Part shown: positions 18,990 to 27,817 of the stretch, in pieces
Layout: every line of letters starts with the position of its first letter
How positions within the stretch are numbered: the stretch's first letter is position 1
DNA from: Cocleimonas flava
GTDB taxonomy: Bacteria > Pseudomonadota > Gammaproteobacteria > Thiotrichales > Thiotrichaceae
DNA length: 64,000 nucleotides
Reading direction: 5' to 3'
Assembly: GCF_004339015.1 (NCBI RefSeq)
Contig: NZ_SMFQ01000005.1
Coordinates: forward strand, 620,001-684,000
Position numbers and translations under genes: made by a program
Notes under the pieces: generated by a model
Databases searched by the model: none
What the model saw: only the letters and a program-made list of their open reading frames with translations
Told to the model about the DNA's origin: nothing

Positions 18990-21900
18990 ATGCGTTTAAT
19001 CATTTTTAGCTTATGTTTGGTCTTAGCATCTACGTTACATGCCAACACACTTGAGAGTGGCACCAAAAAACATATTCCGATTTCGATGGGAATTAATCTC
19101 AATGAGCCACAAAGTCAGGTAAATACAGTCACGACCGCACAAATCATGGCCGATTTGGCAAAGACATTCCGCCCTTTTGATGAAAGTATTTTTAACCGCG
19201 TAAAAGAACGTCTGGAAACCAAAGGCGTTGATGCTGTCGACTTCGTTTCTCAGGACCCTGAAGTAAAAAACATCTTTGTTGATGAATACATTGATCATGA
19301 GAATGGGCAGCTATACACCATTAGTCGCGACCTCTCAGATGACCAAAAAGAAAAAGAGGCTTTTTCTCTGAGCCCTTACAAAGAACTGAGTGATTTCAAG
19401 ATTCGAGGCTTGGTTAATCGCTTCGCTCAAAAAAGGTATCGTAGATTTAGTGAGTTCGGAATAACCGTCAATAAAGACAAAACGGTTATCTTGAAAAAAG
19501 GTAGTTACGTTTATACCCGAGGATTGGAATCTGCGATTGTAGGCGATGTCCCTAATGGAGTTTACCCCCTATATTTTAAAGGTGATGTTGAAGTAGATGT
19601 CGAAGGCTTTGCGACTGTTGTAGACTGCCCTGAAAAATACACAACTGCGAACAAGTGTTTGGATATTCAAATCCCTGAAACTCCTTCAGTAGACGGCATC
19701 AAGCTTACCTTTACTGCAAACAGTGATACCTATTTACGAGATTTTCACTTAATCCTGCCGACGGTTAATCATGAAGATGTGCTCAATGGCAAGATTGTAT
19801 TTAATCCTGATTACTTAAAATACATTAAGCCTTTCTCTACATTCAGAGTGATGAATATGATGATCTCATCACCCAAAGCACCTTTTGAATGTGTGACCAC
19901 GTATGTAAAAACTACCGATGTTTATTCATTACCTAAACAGGCATTAGAAGCTGAGTACTTAAGACATCAGGTAAAAATCAGACTATTGGAAATAATCAAC
20001 CAAGCTGATTTACCGCTTGCCGATAACGAGTCCTTGAAAATCGAAGCACTGCTTAAAAACTTTAAAGAGTTCAGAAATGAAGACAATGAGATCTTCTATA
20101 CCGAAGATGAAATAGACTTGACAGAACCAATACTGGGTGAATTACTCGCTCAGGATGATTTCCTCAACATCATGACGCTTGAATACAGAATTCAACAGAA
20201 TAAAGATGCTTTGGAGCCACTCAAAGAGAAACTCGCCGTATTAAGACAGAAGTCACTCGAATACAACTGGAACTATGTCTCACCTAATGAAGACTATGGC
20301 AACTGCTTGATGAAATTTGCACGAACCCCAGAAAACAGAGCGCAATTAAACGACCAGTTTTGGGGGAATTCTTATATAACCCCTGAAGAAAGATGGAGAG
20401 GCTTACCTTACGAAGTCATTGTGGCATTAATCAATGAAACCAAAGCGAATGTTTGGGTAAACATACCGCACAACGCTTCTATTGATTATGTGACAGAGAT
20501 GTCCACATACTTTAACGATAATCTAAACAAAGACTCTCAGATCTTTATAGAGTTAAGCAATGAAGTATGGAACGGAGGCTTCGCCAGCCAAAAATACTTC
20601 ACTGGTCTGGCTAAATACCGCTATGAATATTATGTCACTGAATTTCTGGATCAGTTTGAACACTATTTGAAAACCTCTGATGACAAAGTAGTGACTTATA
20701 GAAATCTGAGAAAGAGCTATTTGACCCACTTTAATCGCTATAAAAAAGAGATTACTCAAGAGCTGGACACTTTCAAATCCTGCAAAAAACAGGACGAATT
20801 ATCAACCTTGGTCAATGGCCTTAGATTTATCAGCGATGGTAAATCCATAAGCGAAATCGAAACATTCATATCAAAAGCATACGACAGTAAAACGTCAATT
20901 CTGAATGAGAAAATTGATTATAAGCTCAAAGATACCGGTTTGAATGTCGATAAGATTACACAAGCTTTATCTCACAACGCTAAAGCCTCAGACTGTGAAA
21001 CTTATGTAGAAAATGACTATCTGGGTAACGATGAATTTATCCAGACAATCAAATATAAAAAGGGTAACTTCTTTGAAAAACTCGCCCGTCAAATCCCGGA
21101 AATGAGTGCTTACTGGCTAGGTTATACCGGTGCAGCCAAGGGTAAATTGAAAATTCAGGTTGAAGATAAAGAAGGCAACTACAAAGACACTTTAGTGGAT
21201 AGATTCAAATACACAAAAGAAAACAAGAACGAATTGCATAGCCCGGATTTGGTGTATCACTATTCTGGTAACGAAATTCGAGACCTGCAAGAGAAGCTGT
21301 TCATAGACTTTAAAGAAGGCTGGAATAAAAGAGCCTTGAGCAGAAAACCATTTGATTTCAATATGAACGCTAAAGTCTACGTTTTGAAAAATCTGGATAG
21401 AGCCTATCAAACGATGGCACAAATGGCGTATGTGGATAGATTAGACCAGATAGCAAAAATCTGGATTGATTCTGGAATCGATGAAAAGAAACTGATATTC
21501 ACTTTAGCAACCAAACAAAATAACCCAAACTTAACGCAATCAATGCTGGAGTACGCGGTCAAGAAAAAATCCATCCAACGGGTTGATGCCATTGCTACCC
21601 CTGCTTACTTTTTTGGATGCTTTGGTGACCTGAAAGTAAAAGACGAAATCATAAAGCCGTATAAATTTGGCCCATGCAAGGGTATTTCAAAAGGCGTGCT
21701 CAATGCCGAAACCCCAGAAGAGATTATTGATATATTAAAAGACCCTAAAAACCCAAAAGGGGTTGAGGCCATAAGAGCAGAGATGATTGCTCACAAAGCT
21801 GTCATCAATAAATCTGACAAAAGAATCCAGCTTGTAGCCTACGAAGGTGGCCATCATCTGGCTATTGCCAACCTTGGCAGAAACCAACGAAAGTATTTTG

Positions 21901-22190
21901 ATAGCCACCCAGAGCTGAAGGTCGAAAAATTAGCCTTATTTAAAGACGCGATAGAAAGCATAGGGATGGGAGAAATCACCAAAGACTTGTATAAAGTCTG
22001 GTTAGAAGAAGATGGCAAACAATTCAATAACTTTTATATGCCGCAATCGTTTCATGAGTGGGGAAGTTTAGGCCTTAGCCTTAGCCTTTCAGACATGAAA
22101 ACCCCAAGATATTTGGCAGCAGATGAATATGCTGGTATTTATGAAAAAGTAGAATTAAAACAAACAGAAAAACCTAAGAAACCACAATAA
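18990..22190 (+). CDS. Large secreted protein resembling a split clan GH-A glycoside hydrolase
   Basis: 1,066 residues, signal peptide 1-18 (LVLASTLHA). I recognise the skeleton of a TIM-barrel glycoside-hydrolase-like family: FRVMNMM near 285, GLPYEVIVALINETKANVWVNIPHNA near 470, IELSNEVWNGGF with N524-E525 (acid/base position in clan GH-A), DAIATPAYFFG near 870 and AYEGGHHLA with E952 (nucleophile position). Between these lie two long charged helical insertions (about 290-465 and 545-800) not expected in a barrel, for example DNEIFYTEDEIDLTEP and the LRKSYLTHFNRYKKEI region. It ends in a Lys/Pro/Glu-rich tail (TEKPKKPQ). No carbohydrate-binding module was seen. Substrate unknown. It is monocistronic between hairpins and a C-tract terminator. 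The enzyme class is an inference from motif order. Confidence 0.6.
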   Translation: MRLIIFSLCLVLASTLHANTLESGTKKHIPISMGINLNEPQSQVNTVTTAQIMADLAKTFRPFDESIFNRVKERLETKGVDAVDFVSQDPEVKNIFVDEYIDHENGQLYTISRDLSDDQKEKEAFSLSPYKELSDFKIRGLVNRFAQKRYRRFSEFGITVNKDKTVILKKGSYVYTRGLESAIVGDVPNGVYPLYFKGDVEVDVEGFATVVDCPEKYTTANKCLDIQIPETPSVDGIKLTFTANSDTYLRDFHLILPTVNHEDVLNGKIVFNPDYLKYIKPFSTFRVMNMMISSPKAPFECVTTYVKTTDVYSLPKQALEAEYLRHQVKIRLLEIINQADLPLADNESLKIEALLKNFKEFRNEDNEIFYTEDEIDLTEPILGELLAQDDFLNIMTLEYRIQQNKDALEPLKEKLAVLRQKSLEYNWNYVSPNEDYGNCLMKFARTPENRAQLNDQFWGNSYITPEERWRGLPYEVIVALINETKANVWVNIPHNASIDYVTEMSTYFNDNLNKDSQIFIELSNEVWNGGFASQKYFTGLAKYRYEYYVTEFLDQFEHYLKTSDDKVVTYRNLRKSYLTHFNRYKKEITQELDTFKSCKKQDELSTLVNGLRFISDGKSISEIETFISKAYDSKTSILNEKIDYKLKDTGLNVDKITQALSHNAKASDCETYVENDYLGNDEFIQTIKYKKGNFFEKLARQIPEMSAYWLGYTGAAKGKLKIQVEDKEGNYKDTLVDRFKYTKENKNELHSPDLVYHYSGNEIRDLQEKLFIDFKEGWNKRALSRKPFDFNMNAKVYVLKNLDRAYQTMAQMAYVDRLDQIAKIWIDSGIDEKKLIFTLATKQNNPNLTQSMLEYAVKKKSIQRVDAIATPAYFFGCFGDLKVKDEIIKPYKFGPCKGISKGVLNAETPEEIIDILKDPKNPKGVEAIRAEMIAHKAVINKSDKRIQLVAYEGGHHLAIANLGRNQRKYFDSHPELKVEKLALFKDAIESIGMGEITKDLYKVWLEEDGKQFNNFYMPQSFHEWGSLGLSLSLSDMKTPRYLAADEYAGIYEKVELKQTEKPKKPQ

Positions 22191-22609
22191 TAAAAAAACG
22201 CCTATAGGAAGTTAAAAGGTAGTTAAGCTATTAATTTATCGTTAAATTTTTAGTAAGCCCCCCCCTACTTATAGGCGCTTTTTTTGCAATCAAACACATC
22301 GCGCCCATTCTCTTCGCGATACACCAAGAAAGTCGTTTTGCTTATATTTGACCTCTTAATACATCAAAACATATTAATTTTTGGTTAAAAATCTATATTT
22401 AACATTCAAAATTTCACAGCTATTGAACAAGAATTCAATTGAATTTTCAATCGTTTGCAATAGTTAATTAGAATTATTTATGTAGGTAGATAAAATACAC
22501 ATAAGGATTCTCCTATAAAGTCAACTGTGAAGGCCTCTATTTTGCTACAATACGCCATTGATTTTTATCAATGCGTTGAATTAACTACTGTTCTTTAGGA
22601 GCTAGAATA
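22191..22609 (+). other. Intergenic region upstream of aprM
   Basis: About 420 bases. The first 95 hold the terminator region of the preceding gene (copy 4 element). The remainder is very AT-rich and presumably contains the apr promoter. An AGGAGC ribosome site precedes aprM. No regulatory repeat was recognised. Confidence 0.5.
22193..22285 (+). terminator. C-tract element copy 4 with upstream complementary arm
   Basis: The element proper is at 22256-22285: a C8 run, TACTTATAGGCGC and T7. A partial opposite-strand arm, AAAAAAACGCCTATAGG, lies at 22193-22209, directly after the stop codon. The two can pair (CGCCTATA with TATAGGCG plus A/T tails), giving a large stem with about 60 bases in the loop. 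Position and T-run fit a terminator of the preceding 1,066-residue gene. Confidence 0.65.
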
Positions 22610-23461
22610 ATGTTTATAACGACCAATCCATTCGCACAGTTGAATGCGGAATCCCCTGAAATATTTACCCCCGGCCTTATGCAAGGTTACGTCATTCTGA
22701 TGATTCTTTTTGTTATCGGTGGGACTTTATTTGATGTTTGGCATAAGAAAAGCGCAAAGTACTTTTTTGAAAATGCGGAGAGAGCAAAAAAGAAAGCAAC
22801 ACGCCAATTAGATAAAGCAGAAAGACGTGAACTTCTAGTAAAAACAATTAAAAATGAAGTACTTACTTCTTCAGAATTTTCTAATCAAAAACGTAGACTT
22901 TCACACTTGATGTCAATGTATGGCTTCATTGTTTTTGTTGTAACAACAGCAATCATGATTTTTGGCTATGCAGATGCAGGTAATGACACTCCGGCAATCT
23001 GGCCATTACTGTGGCACCTTGGCGCACTTAGTTTAGCAGCCGGCGGTTACTGGTTCTGGTTTGCGATTCGTGTTGATGTTGCTGCAGAAGGCAAGCCATG
23101 GAATAAAATTGCACCACGAGCTGATATGTTCATCCTGTCATTGCTTGCGATGAGTACTTTCGCACTACTTTGGTCTATCACTAATGGTCTTGGTATTTTC
23201 TTTGTATTATTCATTCTTGCGACAACGATTTTATTCGCTGGTGTAATCTGGTCTAAATTCGCACACATGTTCTTCAAGCCAGCTGCTGCTTATCAAAAGA
23301 AACAAGTTTGGGCTGATGGAAGCCGTGAAGGTTTACCGGATATGCCTGACCTTTCTGATCCTGCTGTTCACGAGAAATTCCCTGATATCCCAACATATAT
23401 GGGTAAAAACCCACCTAATATGGGTGCTGGAATCAGACGCGAACCTGCTCGTCACTATTAA
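22610..23461 (+). CDS. aprM: Adenylylsulfate reductase membrane anchor AprM
   Basis: 283 residues. There are about five hydrophobic segments (near 24-42, 105-122, 130-155, 175-195 and 198-218), separated by a charged Lys/Arg-rich loop at 50-90. The C-terminus is hydrophilic and Pro-rich (PDMPDLSDPAV, NPPNMGAGIRREP). Family knowledge: in many sulfur oxidisers such as Allochromatium, AprM anchors AprBA to the membrane and connects APS oxidation with the quinone pool or another redox partner. The order aprM-aprB-aprA matches that type. aprB follows after 66 bases. Confidence 0.88.
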   Translation: MFITTNPFAQLNAESPEIFTPGLMQGYVILMILFVIGGTLFDVWHKKSAKYFFENAERAKKKATRQLDKAERRELLVKTIKNEVLTSSEFSNQKRRLSHLMSMYGFIVFVVTTAIMIFGYADAGNDTPAIWPLLWHLGALSLAAGGYWFWFAIRVDVAAEGKPWNKIAPRADMFILSLLAMSTFALLWSITNGLGIFFVLFILATTILFAGVIWSKFAHMFFKPAAAYQKKQVWADGSREGLPDMPDLSDPAVHEKFPDIPTYMGKNPPNMGAGIRREPARHY

Positions 23462-23527
23462 TACTGATTCATTAATCGTTCTATAACGTTCAATAATTAG
23501 TTAATAACAATTTAAAGAGGATTTATT

Positions 23528-24010
23528 ATGCCAACTTATGTACATATGACCCGCTGTGATGGTTGTGGTGAGTGTGTTGATATTTGTCCATCAGATATCA
23601 TGCATATCGACACAGATATTAGACGCGCTTATAACATAGAGCCTGATATGTGTTGGGAGTGTTACTCCTGTGTTAAAGCTTGTCCACATAATGCAATTGA
23701 TGTTCGTGGCTATGCAGACTTTACCCCGCTAGGAAGTTCTGTGCGCGTACGTCGTGACGAAGAGAAAGGTGTTATTGCCTGGAGAATCATCTTCCGTAAC
23801 GGTCAAAAAGACTGGGATCTTATTGCGCCAATTACAACCAAGCCCTGGGGCTCTGGATATGACGATCTTAGAGCGGTACCAGCTCCTGAAGACAGCATGC
23901 GTAATAGTGAATTGCTATATAAAGAACCTAAGTATGTTCGCTTTGATGAAGGTGGATTACACGACCTAAACACCAATAAATTGGTTATGAAAGAAGGAGT
24001 GTATTACTAA
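23528..24010 (+). CDS. aprB: Adenylylsulfate reductase beta subunit AprB
   Basis: 160 residues. Two [4Fe-4S] clusters are bound by Cys10, 13, 16, 20 (RCDGCGECVDICP) and Cys42, 45, 48, 52 (CWECYSCVKACP), the expected ferredoxin-like arrangement. The C-terminal tail (from about 110) wraps around AprA in known structures. It transfers electrons between the AprA FAD and the membrane partner. Its final base is the first base of the aprA ATG, i.e. translational coupling. In this context the enzyme oxidises sulfite plus AMP to APS. Confidence 0.95.
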   Translation: MPTYVHMTRCDGCGECVDICPSDIMHIDTDIRRAYNIEPDMCWECYSCVKACPHNAIDVRGYADFTPLGSSVRVRRDEEKGVIAWRIIFRNGQKDWDLIAPITTKPWGSGYDDLRAVPAPEDSMRNSELLYKEPKYVRFDEGGLHDLNTNKLVMKEGVYY

Positions 24011-25920
24011 TGGCTTCGTATAAAACAATTGTTGAAGACAATATTGATGTTCTTGTTGTAGGTGCTGGTTTAGGTGGCACAGGTGCTGCTTTTGAAGCGA
24101 GATACTGGGGCAAGGACAAAAAAATTATTATTGCTGAAAAAGCAAATATTGACCGTTCTGGTGCTGTAGCACAGGGTCTTTACGCGATTAACTGTTACAT
24201 GGGAACGCGTTTTGGCGAGAACAACCCGGAAGATCACGTACGCTATGCACGTATGGATTTAATGGGTATGGTTCGTGAAGACTTGCTATTTGATATGGCG
24301 CGTCACGTTGACTCGGCTGTTCATCAGTTCGAAGAATGGGGCCTACCCATTATGCGTAACGAAAAGTCTGGTACCTATCAGCGTGAAGGTCGTTGGCAGA
24401 TTATGATTCACGGCGAGTCATACAAGCCAATCGTTGCTGAAGCTGCAAAGAAATCAGCCGACAAGGTTTACAACCGTGTCTGTGTGACTCATCTACTTAT
24501 GGATGACAACACTGAAAACCGTGTTGGTGGCGCTGTTGGTTTTAACGTTCGTACTGGTAACTACCACGTATTCAAATCTAAAACGGTTATTGTTGGTGCG
24601 GGTGGCGCGTCAAATATCTACAAGCCTCGTTCAGTTGGTGAAGGTGCTGGTCGTGTATGGTACGCACCATGGTCATCAGGTTCTGCTTACGGTCTATTGA
24701 TCGAAGCCGGCGCAAAGATGACGCAGATGGAAAACAAAATCGTTCTGGCTCGTTTTAAAGATGGCTACGGTCCGGTTGGCGCTTACTTCTTGCACCTTAA
24801 GACGTATACGCAAAACGGTAACGGCGAAGAATATGAATCAAAGTGGTTCCCTGCACTATCCAAGATGGTTGGTAAAGAATATCTGGATACTGAAGGACAG
24901 CATTTATCTCATAAGCCAATCCCAACCTGTTTACGTAACCACGCATTCATTAATGAAGTTAATGCAGGTCGTGGCCCGATTTACATGGTTACAACAGAAG
25001 CATTCCAGGATCCGCATTTAGAAGAAATCGGCTGGCATAACTTCCTCGGCATGACGGTTGGTCAAGCGGTTCTTTGGGCGGCAACTGATGTTGATCCTAA
25101 ATACGAAAACCCAGAGCTAACAACGTCTGAGCCTTACGTAATGGGTTCTCACGCAACGGGTTGTGGCGCATGGTGTTCAGGCCCTGAAGATATTTCTCCG
25201 GATGAGTACTTCTGGGGTTATAACCGTATGACTACGGTACAAGGACTATTCGGTGCAGGTGATGCTGTTGGTGGAACGCCTCATGCATTCTCATCAGGTT
25301 CTTTCACTGAAGGTCGTTTGGCTGCTAAAGCCGCTGTTAAGTACATCAATGATGGAAAAGGCGATGGTATCTCTATCAACGATTCTCAAATCGAGAAACG
25401 CAAAGAGCAGATTTACCAGCCACTAGAAACCTACAAGATTTATCGCAACCACATTACTGCTGGTACGGTAAACCCTCACTACATCAACCCTAGACAAGGC
25501 CTTGACCGTCTACAAAAGTTGATGGATGAGTACTGCGGTGGCGTAACTGTTAGCTATATGACTAACGATAATCTACTCAACATCGGCCTTAAGAAGCTTG
25601 GTCTTCTTGCTGAAGATTGGGACGGCGGAATTGCTGCAAAAGATATCCATGAGCTACTGCGCGCATGGGAACTTAAGCACCGCATCCTGACATCTGAAGC
25701 AGTTATACAGCACACTCTCTTCCGCGAAGAGACTCGCTGGCCTGGTTACTACTACCGTGGTGACAAGATGAAGCTAGATGATAAAAACTGGCATGTACTA
25801 ACTGTTTCACGTCGTGATCCTGAAACTGGCGAGTACACACTGGAAAAAGCGCCGCTTTATCATCTAATCGATGAAGCAGACGAAAAGAAGCCAACTAAAA
25901 AGAAGAAAGCAGCTGCTTAA
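24010..25920 (+). CDS. aprA: Adenylylsulfate reductase alpha subunit AprA
   Basis: 636 residues, normal length. The N-terminal FAD-binding motif is VLVVGAGLGGTGAAFEARYWG. Other typical segments are NIDRSGAVAQGLYAINCYMG, WYAPWSSGSAYGLLIEAG, SHATGCGAWCSGPED and FGAGDAVGGTPHAFSSGSFTEGR. Family knowledge: the FAD protein converts APS and sulfite/AMP. The C-terminus is a short Lys/Ala tail (KKPTKKKKAAA). No sat gene (ATP sulfurylase) is seen nearby, so the next step is encoded elsewhere. A strong terminator hairpin follows at 25948. Confidence 0.97.
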   Translation: MASYKTIVEDNIDVLVVGAGLGGTGAAFEARYWGKDKKIIIAEKANIDRSGAVAQGLYAINCYMGTRFGENNPEDHVRYARMDLMGMVREDLLFDMARHVDSAVHQFEEWGLPIMRNEKSGTYQREGRWQIMIHGESYKPIVAEAAKKSADKVYNRVCVTHLLMDDNTENRVGGAVGFNVRTGNYHVFKSKTVIVGAGGASNIYKPRSVGEGAGRVWYAPWSSGSAYGLLIEAGAKMTQMENKIVLARFKDGYGPVGAYFLHLKTYTQNGNGEEYESKWFPALSKMVGKEYLDTEGQHLSHKPIPTCLRNHAFINEVNAGRGPIYMVTTEAFQDPHLEEIGWHNFLGMTVGQAVLWAATDVDPKYENPELTTSEPYVMGSHATGCGAWCSGPEDISPDEYFWGYNRMTTVQGLFGAGDAVGGTPHAFSSGSFTEGRLAAKAAVKYINDGKGDGISINDSQIEKRKEQIYQPLETYKIYRNHITAGTVNPHYINPRQGLDRLQKLMDEYCGGVTVSYMTNDNLLNIGLKKLGLLAEDWDGGIAAKDIHELLRAWELKHRILTSEAVIQHTLFREETRWPGYYYRGDKMKLDDKNWHVLTVSRRDPETGEYTLEKAPLYHLIDEADEKKPTKKKKAAA

Positions 25921-25947
25921 TTCAATTTAGGAAAACTTCCAGTAAAC

Positions 25948-25977
25948 AAAAATGCCTTACCTACGTAAGGCATTTTT
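25948..25977 (+). terminator. Intrinsic terminator after aprA
   Basis: AAAAATGCCTTAC pairs with GTAAGGCATTTTT around a four-base loop. The stem is strong, ends in a T-run and lies 28 bases past the aprA stop. This is a conventional terminator, unlike the C-tract family. Confidence 0.88.
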
Positions 25978-26103
25978 GCGAAAGCAAAACAGCAAAACCA
26001 CAGAGAGACCACAAAGAATATCTTTTGGTCTTTTTTTATCTTAGAGTAACCCCACTTTATATAAAATAGCGCTAATATAAGTCCCCTTTTTACGGAGAGT
26101 AAT

Positions 26104-26454
26104 GTGAACATCCTAGACAAAACTGATGAAGAAATAATTGCAATAGCCGGCCCTTGGTGGGCAAATCTGATTAAATATTCGAATAATAAAAACTACCTGA
26201 TGTTCATCGAACACTTTGCCAAAGTACTTCGCCCCAGCGCCAATGAAATGGAGCTTGGAAAGCAATTTGCTCGCAGTGATCTGGCACAAAATCTGAGTCC
26301 GGAATTTGATATCTTAGGAACGATTCGTCGAGGCGAACACATCACGGTATTATTCAAACAAAGACACAAAAAAATGGAAGGAGAATGGCTTGGCAGAATG
26401 GTACTGGGTTATGAAGATGACGAGATTCGTATATTCAGTGTTTCAATTTTCTAA
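26104..26454 (+). CDS. Conserved-looking 116-residue protein of unknown function
   Basis: Not recognised. The start is GTG at 26104 (the overlapping ATG at 26102 runs straight into TGA), with GGAGAG upstream. The protein has no signal peptide or membrane segment and mixes helix at the N-terminus (TDEEIIAIAGPWWANLIKYS) with beta strands at the C-terminus (FDILGTIRRGEHITVLFKQRHK, WLGRMVLGYEDDEIRIFSVSIF). The helix-then-sheet layout could suit a SnoaL/NTF2-like fold, which is a guess. It is monocistronic or paired with the following SlyD-like gene (93 bases apart). Confidence 0.65.
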   Translation: MNILDKTDEEIIAIAGPWWANLIKYSNNKNYLMFIEHFAKVLRPSANEMELGKQFARSDLAQNLSPEFDILGTIRRGEHITVLFKQRHKKMEGEWLGRMVLGYEDDEIRIFSVSIF

Positions 26455-26547
26455 TTCGGAAGACATTAACAATAAATCTGGTTTCAAACACGCTAGAACA
26501 CCCCTCAAACCTGCTTAAACATATTATTAAAGTACGATTAAAATCCT

Positions 26548-27054
26548 ATGAAACATATTATTGAAGAAAATAAACTCGTGGAACTCAACTACGAAGTAGT
26601 GGATACGAAGTCTAAAGAGCCTCTGGTTCACATTGAGTACCCTATTGGTTATGTTCATGGGACCAATTCAGTTTTATCTTCTGATGTTACGTCTATTCTA
26701 GCGGGACATTCGGTTGGCGACGTTATCGAAGTACCAATAGACACCAAAAAACTCTATGGCGACAGAGACGAATCATTGGTTTTCACTGATCTTATCGAAA
26801 ATGTGCCAGAGGAATATCGTGAAATTGGCATGACTATCACGATGGAAAATGAAAAAGGCGAAGCCAAGAGCTTCATCGTGACGCGCATGGATGATAAAAC
26901 ACTAACAGTAGACGGCAACAACCCGCTTTGTGGCAGAGATGTCGTGTTCAAACTCAAAGTTCTTTCTATCCGCGAAGCCACTCCAGAAGAAATTGATGTG
27001 GGCGGCAAAGTGGATGCCGATCCTGATGTCGATGAACTGCTAAAAAACAGTTAA
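26548..27054 (+). CDS. slyD: SlyD-like FKBP-type peptidyl-prolyl isomerase
   Basis: 168 residues. It has the FKBP half-domains interrupted by an insert-in-flap domain: YPIGYVHGTNSVL, LAGHSVGDVIEVPI near the flap, the IF domain, then DGNNPLCGRDVVFKLKVLSIREATPEEI. The NHPLAG-type motif appears as NNPLCG. The His/Cys-rich metal-binding tail of E. coli SlyD is missing; it ends in an acidic VDADPDVDELLKNS. So chaperone and prolyl isomerase activity is likely, nickel storage not. A C-tract terminator follows 27 bases after the stop. Confidence 0.82.
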   Translation: MKHIIEENKLVELNYEVVDTKSKEPLVHIEYPIGYVHGTNSVLSSDVTSILAGHSVGDVIEVPIDTKKLYGDRDESLVFTDLIENVPEEYREIGMTITMENEKGEAKSFIVTRMDDKTLTVDGNNPLCGRDVVFKLKVLSIREATPEEIDVGGKVDADPDVDELLKNS

Positions 27055-27080
27055 TTAGTTTCATTATTCTGAATAAGTCA

Positions 27081-27106
27081 GCCCCCCCCTACTCTAGGGG
27101 GTTTTT
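27081..27106 (+). terminator. C-tract element copy 5, true GC hairpin
   Basis: A C8 run, TACTCTA, then GGGGG and TTTTT. In this copy C5 pairs with G5 around a seven-base loop and a T-run follows, which is a fully credible intrinsic terminator for the SlyD-like gene. It suggests the family as a whole originates from, or acts as, terminators. Confidence 0.82.
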
Positions 27107-27191
27107 AATGCCTTCTGCACACAGAGCTTGTTGCTAATCCCTAGCCTTTAATCGTTGAATACTTTAAAACAAGCATTCCCACTTGATCTAA

Positions 27192-27208
27192 TTGGTATGT
27201 TTTTTGCA
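27192..27208 (+). promoter_or_regulatory. Candidate sigma-54 (-24/-12) promoter
   Basis: TTGGTATGTTTTTTGCA has GG at 27194-27195 and GC at 27206-27207 with the required ten-base spacing, and a T-rich spacer. It lies about 180 bases before the 86-residue gene. It departs from consensus at one C in the -24 box. No enhancer-binding site was recognised. Confidence 0.35.
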
Positions 27209-27386
27209 TATATTAAATAGACCACAAAAAATAAAACTTTCTAAAAATACTAAAGTTATATCAATTCAATAAGTTATAAGTATCTGCTGTTCGTACTGCA
27301 TATCTTTTTTAGTGCAACGCCCCAAAATACGCACTTAGGATGTGCAATTTCATAGTCGACACTGGTCGTCGTAAAAGGAGGTTACA

Positions 27387-27647
27387 ATGCTAAGATTTAC
27401 TGATTTTTCAGATTTTTGTGATTTAACTGACGGAGAAATTCAATCCATATCCAGCGGAGCAAACGTTCCCTACATAGAAGCTTGTGCTTTAGCCCACGAA
27501 GCCGAAGACAATCCTGAAAGCAGCCGTGCAGTTCTAAAAATGATGCAGCAACATTTAGAACGTGTGGAAAAAAATGCAGATGGGCTTCGCTCTAAAGAAA
27601 TACACCTGGCAATTAATAACTTTGCAGCCACCCATAAGTTCACATAA
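27387..27647 (+). CDS. Unknown 86-residue acidic helical protein
   Basis: Not recognised. The start has a perfect AGGAGG six bases upstream, which supports strong expression. The sequence is mostly helical (LAHEAEDNPESSRAVLKMMQQHLERVEKNADGL) with no signal peptide or Cys cluster; Cys11 and Cys33 are single. It is isolated, with its own long leader and a bidirectional terminator after it, and faces putA convergently. Confidence 0.65.
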   Translation: MLRFTDFSDFCDLTDGEIQSISSGANVPYIEACALAHEAEDNPESSRAVLKMMQQHLERVEKNADGLRSKEIHLAINNFAATHKFT

Positions 27648-27693
27648 CGGTATATTGCAATAATCGAGAAAGCGCTGATTTAGTTTTTAAGCC

Positions 27694-27751
27694 CCACCCC
27701 CCTACTTATAGGCACTTTTTTTAGAAAAAGTGCCTATAAGTAGGGGGGTGG
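27694..27751. terminator. Perfect 27-bp-arm palindromic C-tract element, copy 6 (bidirectional)
   Basis: The left arm is the C6 / TACTTATAGGCAC / T5 element; after a TTAG loop the right arm is its exact complement. It lies between the convergent 86-residue gene and putA. Read in either direction it gives a 27-bp stem. This is what a shared terminator should look like, and it may have arisen from two element copies head to head. Confidence 0.85.
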
Positions 27752-27817
27752 CTTTCGTTGCTCGTTAGTCATCACAATTTTATTGAAATGACTATTAACA
27801 TTACATCGTGTTATGAA

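Larger units (their letters stand above)
27055..27386 (+). other. Intergenic region with terminator and possible sigma-54 promoter
   Basis: About 330 bases between the SlyD-like gene and a small unknown gene. It holds C-tract element copy 5 and a candidate -24/-12 promoter at 27192-27208, followed by an AT-rich leader of about 170 bases. Nothing else was recognised. Confidence 0.45.
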
